From positions 19,274,416 to 19,338,415 of the forward strand of contig OZ024915.1 in the NCBI GenBank assembly GCA_964017125.1: a stretch of DNA of 64,000 bases, read 5' to 3'. Shown here one piece after another: positions 10,659 through 22,849 of the stretch. The notes beneath the pieces were generated by a model, which was not told the origin of the DNA, searched no databases, and worked only from the letters and a program-made list of their open reading frames with translations. The DNA is from Flabesymbios commensalis. Taxonomy: Eukaryota; Annelida; Polychaeta; Terebellida; Flabelligeridae. The position numbers and the translations under genes are program-made. Within the stretch, counting starts at the first letter, position 1; each line of letters starts with the position of its first letter.

Positions 10659-11147
10659 CGTCTCACCACACATAATACCCGTCCCATAGACTTACATGTA
10701 TTATGACCCATACGCTCAGGCCTCCCAGCACTCCTAAAATGGGGAAATGTAAATAACCCCATATACCATTTTAACCATCCTGCTGTTCTCTTTCAAAATA
10801 AAAAATAAAAAAGGTATGTGAATCTGCTTGCTTTCCTGCTATTTTAGCCTAGAATAAGCTCTTGCCCCACTCTCCCCCGGGCGACCTAGAAAAAAATTGA
10901 CCTCGTTTTTTAGAAGAGCCTCGTTACAGCCAGCGCAAGGACTTCCTGTTAGATCTATCTTTTATCATTTCGATGCTTTTGCTACAACAAAACATCACAG
11001 AATCGATTTAAATTGGTATCAAAATGATATTTCCGTAATAATCACCACAGGAGCTGCTGCAAAGAGCCACAATTTTTAAAAAGAGACTAACTTTCTTATT
11101 CTTAAACTTTATAATGATATGCGCGAATGAATTTGTGTGGTGAGACC
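10659..11147. mobile_element. Unit 1 of the array: 489-bp non-autonomous element
   Basis: Representative unit. Terminal inverted repeat GTCTCACCACACA, with an inner palindrome CATAATAC...GTATTATG near the left end. Candidate 4-bp target duplication: TCAA outside the array, TTAA between copies. No transposase. The superfamily cannot be assigned from these ends; several DNA-transposon groups make 4-bp duplications. Confidence 0.7.
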
Positions 11148-14100
11148 ATAAGGGAAATAAACATGTTTATGGAATATTTTTTTTTAAGTGAGCTTGAAAA
11201 AACATTCTATTCTGAAATCGAAAAAGAAAACCTTGTCCAATTCCGATGAGCAGAAGGCACACAAACGCAAAATGAAACTCCCCTGTTTATTACTAGATCT
11301 CGAGAAATGGCCCGTTTTTCGATATTACAACATAATTTTCCATTTTCATGAAGCATCTGTATGGAATTGTCTATTTTTCAGTGACTCGTCTTGAAATTGG
11401 GCAATGAATGATTTTATTTCTTCAGAATAGTGATGTACGGACATTATACACACAAACAAAAGAGGTATAAATACCAAAGGACAAGAAAATCAATGCGGGG
11501 AAGCGGAAGAACCAAGTTGAACTTACAACTGTTTCAGTGCTATATGGACGAATGCTTGGTATATGGGCCATAGTTGAACATTATCAAATTAGTTTCGTTA
11601 AATTCGCTAGAAAACATGTCTATATTATATTTTTTTGCTGAATTGGCTGCCTGGTGATAATAAATGAGCAAAATTAATGGTCTAGTAGCAATAAAACATC
11701 CCACAGGCGCGAAAATGTGTTTTCTGGAACAATGGCCTTAACGTCTCACCACACATAATACCCGTCCCATAGACTTACATGTATTATGACCCATACGCTC
11801 AGGCCTCCCAGCACTCCTAAAATGGGGAAATGTAAATAACCCCATATACCATTTTAACCATCCTGCTGTTCTCTTTCAAAATAAAAAATAAAAAAGGTAT
11901 GTGAATCTGCTTGCTTTCCTGCTATTTTAGCCTAGAATAAGCTCTTGCCCCACTCTCCCCCGGGCGACCTAGAAAAAAATTGACCTCGTTTTTTAGAAGA
12001 GCCTCGTTACAGCCAGCGCAAGGACTTCCTGTTAGATCTATCTTTTATCATTTCGATGCTTTTGCTACAACAAAACATCACAGAATCGATTTAAATTGGT
12101 ATCAAAATGATATTTCCGTAATAATCACCACAGGAGCTGCTGCAAAGAGCCACAATTTTTAAAAAGAGACTAACTTTCTTATTCTTAAACTTTATAATGA
12201 TATGCGCGAATGAATTTGTGTGGTGAGACCTTAAGGGAAATAAACATGTTTATGGAATATTTTTTTTTAAGTGAGCTTGAAAAAACATTCTATTCTGAAA
12301 TCGAAAAAGAAAACCTTGTCCAATTCCGATGAGCAGAAGGCACACAAACGCAAAATGAAACTCCCCTGTTTATTACTAGATCTCGAGAAATGGCCCGTTT
12401 TTCGATATTACAACATAATTTTCCATTTTCATGAAGCATCTGTATGGAATTGTCTATTTTTCAGTGACTCGTCTTGAAATTGGGCAATGAATGATTTTAT
12501 TTCTTCAGAATAGTGATGTACGGACATTATACACACAAACAAAAGAGGTATAAATACCAAAGGACAAGAAAATCAATGCGGGGAAGCGGAAGAACCAAGT
12601 TGAACTTACAACTGTTTCAGTGCTATATGGACGAATGCTTGGTATATGGGCCATAGTTGAACATTATCAAATTAGTTTCGTTAAATTCGCTAGAAAACAT
12701 GTCTATATTATATTTTTTTGCTGAATTGGCTGCCTGGTGATAATAAATGAGCAAAATTAATGGTCTAGTAGCAATAAAACATCCCACAGGCGCGAAAATG
12801 TGTTTTCTGGAACAATGGCCTTAACGTCTCACCACACATAATACCCGTCCCATAGACTTACATGTATTATGACCCATACGCTCAGGCCTCCCAGCACTCC
12901 TAAAATGGGGAAATGTAAATAACCCCATATACCATTTTAACCATCCTGCTGTTCTCTTTCAAAATAAAAAATATAAAAGGTATGTGAATCTGCTTGCTTT
13001 CCTGCTATTTTAGCCTAGAATAAGCTCTTGCCCCACTCTCCCCCGGGCGACCCAGAAAAAAATTGACCTCGTTTTTTAGAAGAGCCTTGTTACAGCCAGC
13101 GCAAGGACTTCCTGTTAGATCTATCTTTTATCATTTCGATGCTTTTGCTACAACAAAACATCACAGAATCGATTTAAATTGGTATCAAAATGATATTTCC
13201 GTAATAATCACCACAGGAGCTGCTGCAAAGAGCCACAATTTGTAAAAAGAGACTAACTTTCTTATTCTTAAACTTTATAATGATATGCGCGAATGAATTT
13301 GTGTGGTGAGACCTTAAGGGAAATAAACATGTTTATGGAATGTTTTTTTTTAAGTGAGCTTGAAAAAACATTCTATTCTGAAATCGAAAAAGAAAACCTT
13401 GTCCAATTCCGATGAGCAGAAGGCACACAAACGCAAAATGAAACTCCCCTGTTTATTACTAGATCTCGAGAAATGGCCCGTTTTTTGATATTACAACATA
13501 ATTTTCCATTTTCATGAAGCATCTGTATGGAATTGTCTATTTTTTCAGTGACTCGTCTTGAAATTGGGCAATGAATGATTTTATTTCTTCAGAATAGTGA
13601 TGTACGGACATTATACACACAAACAAAAGAGGTATAAATACCAAAGGACAAGAAAATCAATGCGGGGAAGCGGAAGAACCAAGTTGAACTTACAACTGTT
13701 TCAGTGCTATATGGACGAATGCTTGGTATATGGGCCATAGTTGAACATTATCAAATTAGTTTCGTTAAATTCGCTAGAAAACATGTCTATATTATATTTT
13801 TTTGCTGAATTGGCTGCCTGGTAATAATAAATGAGCAAAATTAATGGTCTAGTAGCAATAAAACATCCCACAGGCGCGAAAATGTGTTTTCTGGAACTAT
13901 GGCCTTAACGTCTCACCACACATAATACCCGTCCCATAGACTTACATGTATTATGACCCATACGCTCAGGCCTCCCAGCACTCCTAAAATGGGGAAATGT
14001 AAATAACCCCATATACCATTTTAACCATCCTGCTGTTCTCTTTCAAAATAAAAAATATAAAAGGTATGTGAATCTGCTTGCTTTCCTGCTATTTTAGCCT

Positions 14101-17100
14101 AGAATAAGCTCTTGCCCCACTCTCCCCCGGGCGACCTAGAAAAAAATTGACCTCGTTTTTTAGAAGAGCCTTGTTACAGCCAGCGCAAGGACTTCCTGTT
14201 AGATCTATCTTTTATCATTTCGATGCTTTTGCTACAACAAAACATCACAGAATCGATTTAAATTGGTATCAAAATGATATTTCCGTAATAATCACCACAG
14301 GAGCTGCTGCAAAGAGCCACAATTTTTAAAAAGAGACTAACTTTCTTATTCTTAAACTTTATAATGATATGCGCGAATGAATTTGTGTGGTGAGACCTTA
14401 AGGGAAATAAACATGTTTATGGAATATTTTTTTTTAAGTGAGCTTGAAAAAACATTCTATTCTGAAATCGAAAAAGAAAACCTTGTCCAATTCCGAAGAG
14501 CAGAAGGCACACAAACGCAAAATGAAACTCCCCTGTTTATTACTAGATCTCGAGAAATGGCCCGTTTTTCGATATTACAACATAATTTATCATTTTCATG
14601 AAGCATCTGTATGGAATTGTCTATTTTTTCAGTGACTCGTCTTGAAATTGGGCAATGAATGATTTTATTTCTTCAGAATAGTGATGTAAGGACATTATAC
14701 ACACAAACAAAAGAGGTATAAATACCAAAGGACAAGAAAATCAATGCGGGGAAGCGGAAGAACCAAGTTGATCTTACAACTGTTTCAGTGCTATATGGAC
14801 GAATGCTTGGTATATGGGCCATAGTTGAACATTATCAAATTAGTTTCGTTAAATTCGCTAGAAAACATGTCTATATTATATTTTTTTGCTGAATTGGCTG
14901 CCTGGTAATAATAAATGAGCAAAATTAATGGTCTAGTAGCAATAAAACATCCCACAGGCGCGAAAATGTGTTTTCTGGAACTATGGCCTTAACGTCTCAC
15001 CACACATAATACCCGTCCCATAGACTTACATGTATTATGACCCATACGCTCAGGCCTCCCAGCACTCCTAAAATGGGGAAATGTAAATAACCCCATATAC
15101 CATTTTAACCATCCTGCTGTTCTCTTTCAAAATAAAAAATATAAAAGGTATGTGAATCTGCTTGCTTTCCTGCTATTTTAGCCTAGAATAAGCTCTTGCC
15201 CCACTCTCCCCCGGGCGACCTAGAAAAAAATTGACCTCGTTTTTTAGAAGAGCCTTGTTACAGCCAGCGCAAGGACTTCCTGTTAGATCTATCTTTTATC
15301 ATTTCGATGCTTTTGCTACAACAAAACATCACAGAATCGATTTAAATTGGTATCAAAATGATATTTCCGTAATAATCACCACAGGAGCTGCTGCAAAGAG
15401 CCACAATTTTTAAAAAGAGACTAACTTTCTTATTCTTAAACTTTATAATGATATGCGCGAATGAATTTGTGTGGTGAGACCTTAAGGGAAATAAACATGT
15501 TTATGGAATGTTTTTTTTAAGTGAGCTTGAAAAAACATTCTATTCTGAAATCGAAAAAGAAAACCTTGTCCAATTCCGATGAGCAGAAGGCACACAAACG
15601 CAAAATGAAACTCCCCTGTTTATTACTAGATCTCGAGAAATGGCCCGTTTTTTGATATTACAACATAATTTTCCATTTTCATGAAGCATCTGTATGGAAT
15701 TGTCTATTTTTTCAGTGACTCGTCTTGAAATTGGGCAATGAATGATTTTATTTCTTCAGAATAGTGATGTACGGACATTATACACACAAACAAAAGAGGT
15801 ATAAATACCAAAGGACAAGAAAATCAATGCGGGGAAGCGGAAGAACCAAGTTGAACTTACAACTGTTTCAGTGCTATATGGACGAATGCTTGGTATATGG
15901 GCCATAGTTGAACATTATCAAATTAGTTTCGTTAAATTCGCTAGAAAACATGTCTATATTATATATTTTTGCTGAATTGGCTGCCTGGTAATAATAAATG
16001 AGCAAAATTAATGGTCTAGTAGCAATAAAACATCCCACAGGCGCGAAAATGTGTTTTCTGGAACTATGGCCTTAACGTCTCACCACACATAATACCCGTC
16101 CCATAGACTTACATGTATTATGACCCATACGCTCAGGCCTCCCAGCACTCCTAAAATGGGGAAATGTAAATAACCCCATATACCATTTTAACCATCCTGC
16201 TGTTCTCTTTCAAAATAAAAAATATAAAAGGTATGTGAATCTGCTTGCTTTCCTGCTATTTTAGCCTAGAATAAGCTCTTGCCCCACTCTCCCCCGGGCG
16301 ACCTAGAAAAAAATTGACCTCGTTTTTTAGAAGAGCCTTGTTACAGCCAGCGCAAGGACTTCCTGTTAGATCTATCTTTTATCATTTCGATGCTTTTGCT
16401 ACAACAAAACATCACAGAATCGATTTAAATTGGTATCAAAATGATATTTCCGTAATAATCACCACAGGAGCTGCTGCAAAGAGCCACAATTTTTAAAAAG
16501 AGACTAACTTTCTTATTCTTAAACTTTATAATGATATGCGCGAATGAATTTGTGTGGTGAGACCTTAAGGGAAATAAACATGTTTATGGAATATTTTTTT
16601 TTAAGTGAGCTTGAAAAAACATTCTATTCTGAAATCGAAAAAGAAAACCTTGTCCAATTCCGATGAGCAGAAGGCACACAAACGCAAAATGAAACTCCCC
16701 TGTTTATTACTAGATCTCGAGAAATGGCCCGTTTTTCGATATTACAACATAATTTTCCATTTTCATGAAGCATCTGTATGGAATTGTCTATTTTTTCAGT
16801 GACTCGTCTTGAAATTGGGCAATGAATGATTTTATTTCTTCAGAATAGTGATGTACGGACATTATACACACAAACAAAAGAGGTATAAATACCAAAGGAC
16901 AAGAAAATCAATGCGGGGAAGCGGAAGAACCAAGTTGAACTTACAACTGTTTCAGTGCTATATGGACGAATGCTTGGTATATGGGCCATAGTTGAACATT
17001 ATCAAATTAGTTTCGTTAAATTCGCTAGAAAACATGTCTATATTATATTTTTTTGCTGAATTGGCTGCCTGGTAATAATAAATGAGCAAAATTAATGGTC

Positions 17101-18732
17101 TAGTAGCAATAAAACATCCCACAGGCGCGAAAATGTGTTTTCTGGAACTATGGCCTTAACGTCTCACCACACATAATACCCGTCCCATAGACTTACATGT
17201 ATTATGACCCATACGCTCAGGCCTCCCAGCACTCCTAAAATGGGGAAATGTAAATAACCCCATATACCATTTTAACCATCCTGCTGTTCTCTTTCAAAAT
17301 AAAAAATATAAAAGGTATGTGAATCTGCTTGCTTTCCTGCTATTTTAGCCTAGAATAAGCTCTTGCCCCACTCTCCCCCGGGCGACCTAGAAAAAAATTG
17401 ACCTCGTTTTTTAGAAGAGCCTTGTTACAGCCAGCGCAAGGACTTCCTGTTAGATCTATCTTTTATCATTTCGATGCTTTTGCTACAACAAAACATCACA
17501 GAATCGATTTAAATTGGTATCAAAATGATATTTCCGTAATAATCACCACAGGAGCTGCTGCAAAGAGCCACAATTTTTAAAAAGAGACTAACTTTCTTAT
17601 TCTTAAACTTTATAATGATATGCGCGAATGAATTTGTGTGGTGAGACCTTAAGGGAAATAAACATGTTTATGGAATATTTTTTTTTAAGTGAGCTTGAAA
17701 AAACATTCTATTCTGAAATCGAAAAAGAAAACCTTGTCCAATTCCGATGAGCAGAAGGCACACAAACGCAAAATGAAACTCCCCTGTTTATTACTAGATC
17801 TCGAGAAATGGCCCGTTTTTCGATATTACAACATAATTTTCCATTTTCATGAAGCATCTGTATGGAATTGTCTATTTTTTCAGTGACTCGTCTTGAAATT
17901 GGGCAATGAATGATTTTATTTCTTCAGAATAGTGATGTACGGACATTATACACACAAACAAAAGAGGTATAAATACCAAAGGACAAGAAAATCAATGCGG
18001 GGAAGCGGAAGAACCAAGTTGAACTTACAACTGTTTCAGTGCTATATGGACGAATGCTTGGTATATGGGCCATAGTTGAACATTATCAAATTAGTTTCGT
18101 TAAATTCGCTAGAAAACATGTCTATATTATATTTTTTTGCTGAATTGGCTGCCTGGTAATAATAAATGAGCAAAATTAATGGTCTAGTAGCAATAAAACA
18201 TCCCACAGGCGCGAAAATGTGTTTTCTGGAACTATGGCCTTAACGTCTCACCACACATAATACCCGTCCCATAGACTTACATGTATTATGACCCATACGC
18301 TCAGGCCTCCCAGCACTCCTAAAATGGGGAAATGTAAATAACCCCATATACCATTTTAACCATCCTGCTGTTCTCTTTCAAAATAAAAAATATAAAAGGT
18401 ATGTGAATCTGCTTGCTTTCCTGCTATTTTAGCCTAGAATAAGCTCTTGCCCCACTCTCCCCCGGGCGACCTAGAAAAAAATTGACCTCGTTTTTTAGAA
18501 GAGCCTTGTTACAGCCAGCGCAAGGACTTCCTGTTAGATCTATCTTTTATCATTTCGATGCTTTTGCTACAACAAAACATCACAGAATCGATTTAAATTG
18601 GTATCAAAATGATATTTCCGTAATAATCACCACAGGAGCTGCTGCAAAGAGCCACAATTTTTAAAAAGAGACTAACTTTCTTATTCTTAAACTTTATAAT
18701 GATATGCGCGAATGAATTTGTGTGGTGAGACC
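10659..18732. repeat. Tandem array: eight TIR-bounded units with seven spacers
   Basis: Period 1083-1084 bp. Units of 489 bp start at 10659, 11742, 12825, 13909, 14993, 16076, 17160 and 18244. Each begins CGTCTCACCACACA and ends TGTGTGGTGAGACC (13-bp inverted repeat inside one mismatched end base). Spacers of ~594 bp lie between them and are bordered by TTAA (ATAA after unit 1). The array begins exactly at a unit start and ends exactly at a unit end, with TCAA on both outer sides (10655-10658, 18733-18736). Copies are nearly identical. The repeated 60- and 65-residue ORFs are not credible proteins; the 60-residue one starts at TTG. Confidence 0.95.
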
Positions 18733-18915
18733 TCAACCGACCATTACATTACAGGCCCCGGAGATCCGTCTTCCGAAGCTCTGCCATATTCTATATCCGT
18801 CGTGATTTTGACGTGTACGGAAACAGAAATAGTTCACCTTGTGAACGAACATTGTTTTAATGCTGGGCCACTGTGACAATGTGACACCATTCACCCAAGA
18901 ATGCACGAACGGCTT

Positions 18916-18989
18916 CCCAGCAGGCACAAGACGTAGCATCAAGGTTGGTTTGAACCATTTTTGATTCAACCTCGTGTGTCTGCTGGGTA
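18916..18989. repeat. Short palindromic repeat, family W
   Basis: CCCAGCAGGCACAAGACG pairs imperfectly with CTCGTGTGTCTGCTGGGTA around a core of GGTTGGTTTGAACC and GATTCAACC. Other copies share CCCAGCAAACAC ends and an AACATTG...CAGACGGTG core. Confidence 0.6.
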
Positions 18990-19045
18990 GTTCCACATAA
19001 TACTTCCTCAGGGCAGTAAACATATGACACGTTGAATCCATGTTG

Positions 19046-19175
19046 CTTTAGCCCTTTCAGCGTGGGGACTGTCTTTAACTGTACATCAGAATCTGACGCC
19101 TGTAGACGTTCCCCTCACTGAAATAATTCAAATATTTATCACGATCGTAGACCCATAACATATATGGCGTGATAT
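19046..19175 (+). mobile_element. Family A hairpin MITE, copy A1
   Basis: TTTAGCCCTTTCAGCGTGGG, then an ATCAGAATCTGACG hairpin, then CCCTCACTGAAA and the start of the body (ATCGTAGACCCATAACATA). The right end is lost. Confidence 0.75.
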
Positions 19176-19793
19176 GAGGTATAACTGTGTTGTGAGATTT
19201 TCGGGAGAATACAGGGGGTGAGAAAGTTTTGTGTCGGAATGGGCAAAACTTACCTTTTTACCCAAAAGGAAGCGCAGCTCAAAACGCAATATTAGCATAC
19301 CATTTTCGGACCTTTCTTTGAAGAAAGACAGTTTAGGCTTTATTATGGTGGTCACATAGTCATAGGGTGGTAGGTGGGGACGAAAGTGGAGATTTCGGTC
19401 CTTACAATTTTGGCACTATAAATGCGTTTCAATTTGACTGGCATTTGGGGTGGTGAGGCCATGTAGGCCTATGTCTATATATATAGGGGGAGGGGGATGG
19501 TAATCAGTTGTGTGCTACCTTTAGCCAACAAAGCAGGCAATCATAATCATTTATTGTAGCAAAATTGGTTTCTCTCTTTGTATTTTCCAGGAATTTATCT
19601 TATGTGAAAAAGTATGACGTCATAAATTATAAATGACGTCACAGGTGTATCCTAGTTGCAAGCTATGTTATATTTACCATAGGGATATCTTATTTTGTAA
19701 CCACATGGCTTCCGGCAGTCCGTCTCTCATGTGTTCATTTCATTATGTTAGACTGAATATATCGTAAGGTCTGTAAACTAGCAGTAAATAGAA

Positions 19794-19935
19794 ATGTCTG
19801 ACAGTTGTGAGTTTTGGCCAATGTATTGGCGTCACATCTGCGAAGAAAGAGAGGTTTGGGATTGGGAAGAGGTGAAGATGGCCCGCATAGTCTGGTTTTG
19901 TATGGTCGGTCCTCCACCTTCTACATCTTGCCGAG
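19794..19935 (+). CDS. Membrane-anchored protein, exon 1
   Basis: ATG at 19794 opens 47 codons plus one base (MSDSCEFWPMYWRHICEERE...), ending at CCGAG|gtaaga. The phase (1) matches exons 2 (21226-21294) and 3 (21825-22531); together they give 918 bases, 305 residues, without a stop. The N-terminus is tryptophan-rich, ends in GPPPSTSCRG at the junction, and has no signal peptide. No family recognised. The model rests on splice motifs and phase agreement; other upstream exons are possible. Confidence 0.5.
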
Positions 19936-20953
19936 GTAAGACACCCAAACACGGTAGGCTCTAGGCCTTACCGTGATGATATTATGATACCATGACACTA
20001 GGCCTATGAATTAAAATGACTAGACCCTCTAGAAGTAGATCTAGTAAATAAGCCTAATCTAGTCTCTAGATCCACTAGATTATTCAGGGAAAGTCAAAGC
20101 AAATGTTCGTCAAAACCTGAAACAAATTACTGACGTTTCAGTCGATATCCCAAGTGATTTAATTTTAGTTAAAAAGGAACAGACCAAAAACATTCAGGTA
20201 TCACATCACAATTCACACATGTCAATAGCTCTCCCGCAGGGAATCATGCTGTAGAAACTGTTCTTACACATACAAATGTATACGGTGACGGATGAGACCT
20301 AATTAGTACCGACTGAAGATCGTCTGCTAAATAAGATAAATAGTCTAGCCATCTTGCTAAAGGCTAAGCCTAAATAAGATGGCTACACTGACGAACGAAT
20401 GGGTCCGCAAGCTTCGATGACAATTGCATTCAAAAAGTATATTACATCGTCATTTAGCTGCAAAGAGAAATACTTTACAAATATTGTTCTTTGAATAACG
20501 CTGATCATAATACTAATAGTATATGTTATATAAGTGATATTTTTTTTTGGTCAATTTAGTGTCCACACCTCCTAATTAGTATAGCTATAGGCCTATAAAC
20601 ACAACTGCCGCGCTCCGCGCGCGGCATTGTATCAAGTCACCGTGCATGGACACGGGCATAGTTATACAAGCCCAATATTACAAACAATTTAGACATCTAG
20701 ACGATATATCAGATGATAATATGATATAAATATATCAGGTATATACTATATTAATGATTATCCACAAGGGCAGTAGGCCTATGTCTATGAGGCTATGTGG
20801 GTTATTACCCCATAGATTGCCCCATAGATTGCGATAATTTACTCACAAACCTAATTTAAGTAATATAGGAGATTTCCTACAGGATATTCAATTCTTTGGA
20901 TGCAATATTCGTTTGAAATGAACAAATAATAGTGTACATTATAATGTTATCAT

Positions 20954-21195
20954 TCAACCCTTGCAGCGCGGGGATCTACTTTAGTCGTCAGAATCTGACG
21001 TCTGTAGGCGCCTAGATGTCATTCTATCCCCGAACTGTTAAAATAAAGACAAATTTAATGGCCGTGGACACATAACATAATGTATTTAAATTATTCAGAA
21101 AGATCTAACTAACACATTTATGATGATTTAAAATTGAAAAAAAAACATTTGGTCTCCATGGTTTATTAAACCATAATTCAGCGTTGTAAGAGTTG
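20954..21195 (+). mobile_element. Family A hairpin MITE, copy A2
   Basis: Near full length (~242 bp): TCAACCCTTGCAGCGCGGGG, partial hairpin with GTCAGAATCTGACGTC, body (GACACATAACATA, GGTCTCCATGGTTTAT), right end CAGCGTTGTAAGAGTTGA. The outer bases are TCAA/TTGA rather than TTAA. It lies in intron 1 of the gene at 19794-22531. Confidence 0.8.
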
Positions 21196-21225
21196 ATATA
21201 GTCGTGTGTGCCTTTATTTGAACAG

Positions 21226-21294
21226 GGAAGACGAAAGGGCGGCTCCGCTGTTGCAGTGGGAGACAGAACAGAAATAAGGCCAATTGTAAGAATG
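21226..21294 (+). CDS. Membrane-anchored protein, exon 2
   Basis: 69 bases between TTTGAACAG| and AATG|gtaagt. Phase 1 on both sides, open in the frame set by exons 1 and 3, and encoding a basic cysteine-containing stretch (KTKGRLRCCSGRQNRNKANC). The stretch is unlike the surrounding repeats. Confidence 0.5.
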
Positions 21295-21593
21295 GTAAGT
21301 TTATTTTATTAATCACAGCATAAAAAAAACACATATTATTATGGCATATCGGTTTCTTGTTTTTACTATGACCTTTAACTACAAATGTTAGGAGCTTATA
21401 TTTTATATATCGGGTCGTTATGAAATAACCTATTTGCATTGAACTGAAATATCAAGGTAAATTTCACTAATCCAAATAATTTTCCATGCATATTTTTTAG
21501 CTCTAAGGATCAACCATTTGAGCGCCAATAATGGCTATGGTGGTTTTGAGGAGTATATTTTGTGTTTAACCGTCTGGAATCGCAAATACTTGG

Positions 21594-21797
21594 TCTTAAG
21601 TGCGGGGACCGTCTCTAAGACGTCACAGTCTGACGTCTGTAGACGTCAGATTCTGACAGTCCCCGCACTGGAAAATTTTAAAAAATCATAATGGTCGTAG
21701 ACCCATAACATAGGTATTCAAATGAAGCAGAAAGAGCTAACAGTATTACGATTTCAAACTGAAAAACCCTTTGGTCCCCATGGTTTATACTGGAATT
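21594..21797 (+). mobile_element. Family A hairpin MITE, copy A3
   Basis: GTGCGGGGACCGTC, a double GACGTC hairpin, GACAGTCCCCGCAC, then the body (GTCGTAGACCCATAACATAG, TATTCAAATGAAGC, CCATGGTTTATACTGGAA). It sits in intron 2, immediately before the exon 3 acceptor. It supplies a spurious upstream ATG (21722) to the exon 3 frame. Confidence 0.8.
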
Positions 21798-21824
21798 GTG
21801 AGTGTTACGTTTTTGTCTTTTTAG

Positions 21825-22531
21825 TGGCTGTGAATATACTGGAGATAGAGAGACACTCGTATGGGGAGCCCTTATATCCTATTACACCGCTAGATACAAA
21901 ACAACACTGTGATAACAAAATACATGATAGTGCCCCGGTTGTAGGTGAAGAGAAGACTCTAACGGACGCCTGCTGTGAAGAGGCAAACAATCCATCTGGG
22001 GATGCCCCCCAAAAGACCGCACAAACAAAAGATGACGTCATCAGTCACGACCCGGATGTCATCACACCACCTGGCGATCAACAGAAAGAAGACAACGGTT
22101 CATCCAGTGAAGACAGTGTCGTCATTGCAGCCGAAGCATTTGAAGAGAACGAGGCGCATTTTGAGAGAGTTACAGCTGAGGAGCTTGGTTTTGAGGTGAT
22201 CGAGAAAGAGGCTTTGCTGTTTGAGATGGCACGTGACGCAGAGACTGTGAACGAGATGTTGACGAGAACAGAGGAGCAGCCTAAACGACCCAGTGTGCTT
22301 CAGTGCGCGTTATCGGCGTGCAGGAATTATCACATCTCATTCAGACGTATATTCTCTGTCTTAATCGTCATCATCCTCATCGTGCTGTACACTCTTTACT
22401 CATTGTGCTCACAGCTCGCACCATTGTGTGATTCTGAGAGTGAACAGGATAGTTGTAAGCCTATTGTGTGGTACGGGGTGCCTGTCAAATTCTCCGTGGA
22501 ATCCACATATGATGATATGTCATTTTTCTAA
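21825..22531 (+). CDS. Membrane-anchored protein, last exon (single C-terminal TM)
   Basis: Acceptor TTTTTGTCTTTTTAG| at 21824, then an open frame to TAA at 22531. GC content is above background. It encodes an acidic, low-complexity middle (GSSSEDSVVIAAEAFEENEA), a helix-like segment (FEVIEKEALLFEMARDAETV), a basic stretch (CRNYHISFRR), one hydrophobic span (IFSVLIVIILIVLYTLYSLC, ~245-265 of 305) and a 40-residue tail with two cysteines ending YDDMSFF. Predicted topology: cytosolic N-terminus, short lumenal or extracellular C-tail. No known family recognised. The apparent longer ORF from 21722 is MITE sequence and is not used. Confidence 0.65.
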
Positions 22532-22775
22532 GTATTTAACACTACTCTGCAGTGCAAAGCAAAATGGCAGTAGCGGCTTACTTTTTTAGTAATCAGTTAT
22601 TGCTTTTTGGCTTTTCAGAGCAGCGTATCGTGATTGTTACCCACCCCTGTACTGATTATATTAACGAACCATATGAAGATGAAATTCAATAGACGGAAAA
22701 GGGAAATGCCATAAATTGATTAATTGAATAGCTCGTGTCGTTTGCTAAAATATTTTGTTGTTCCATCATTTCGTA

Positions 22776-22842
22776 CCCTTGGATATGAAAATGTGTATTT
22801 TTCATTTTGCAGGGTATCAGATGCACCCTTTATATGCGAGGG
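22776..22842. repeat. Decayed hairpin, family G
   Basis: CCCTTGGATATGAAAATGTG and GTATCAGATGCACCCTTTAT form an imperfect inverted repeat related to the near-perfect copy at 42285-42350. Confidence 0.5.
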
Positions 22843-22849
22843 GACGAAG

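Noticed and set aside
10897-18664. Repeated 60-residue and 65-74-residue ORFs in every array unit
   Set aside because: They follow from tandem copying of one non-coding unit. The 60-residue frame starts at TTG, no domain is visible, and the frame in the spacer changes with single-base differences.
10659-18732. CRISPR-like regular repeats
   Set aside because: Repeats are hundreds of bases long with near-identical spacers in an animal genome. This is a transposon/satellite array.
21722-21823. N-terminal extension of the membrane-protein frame from ATG 21722
   Set aside because: These codons are the body of family A MITE copy A3; a good splice acceptor at 21824 marks the true exon start.
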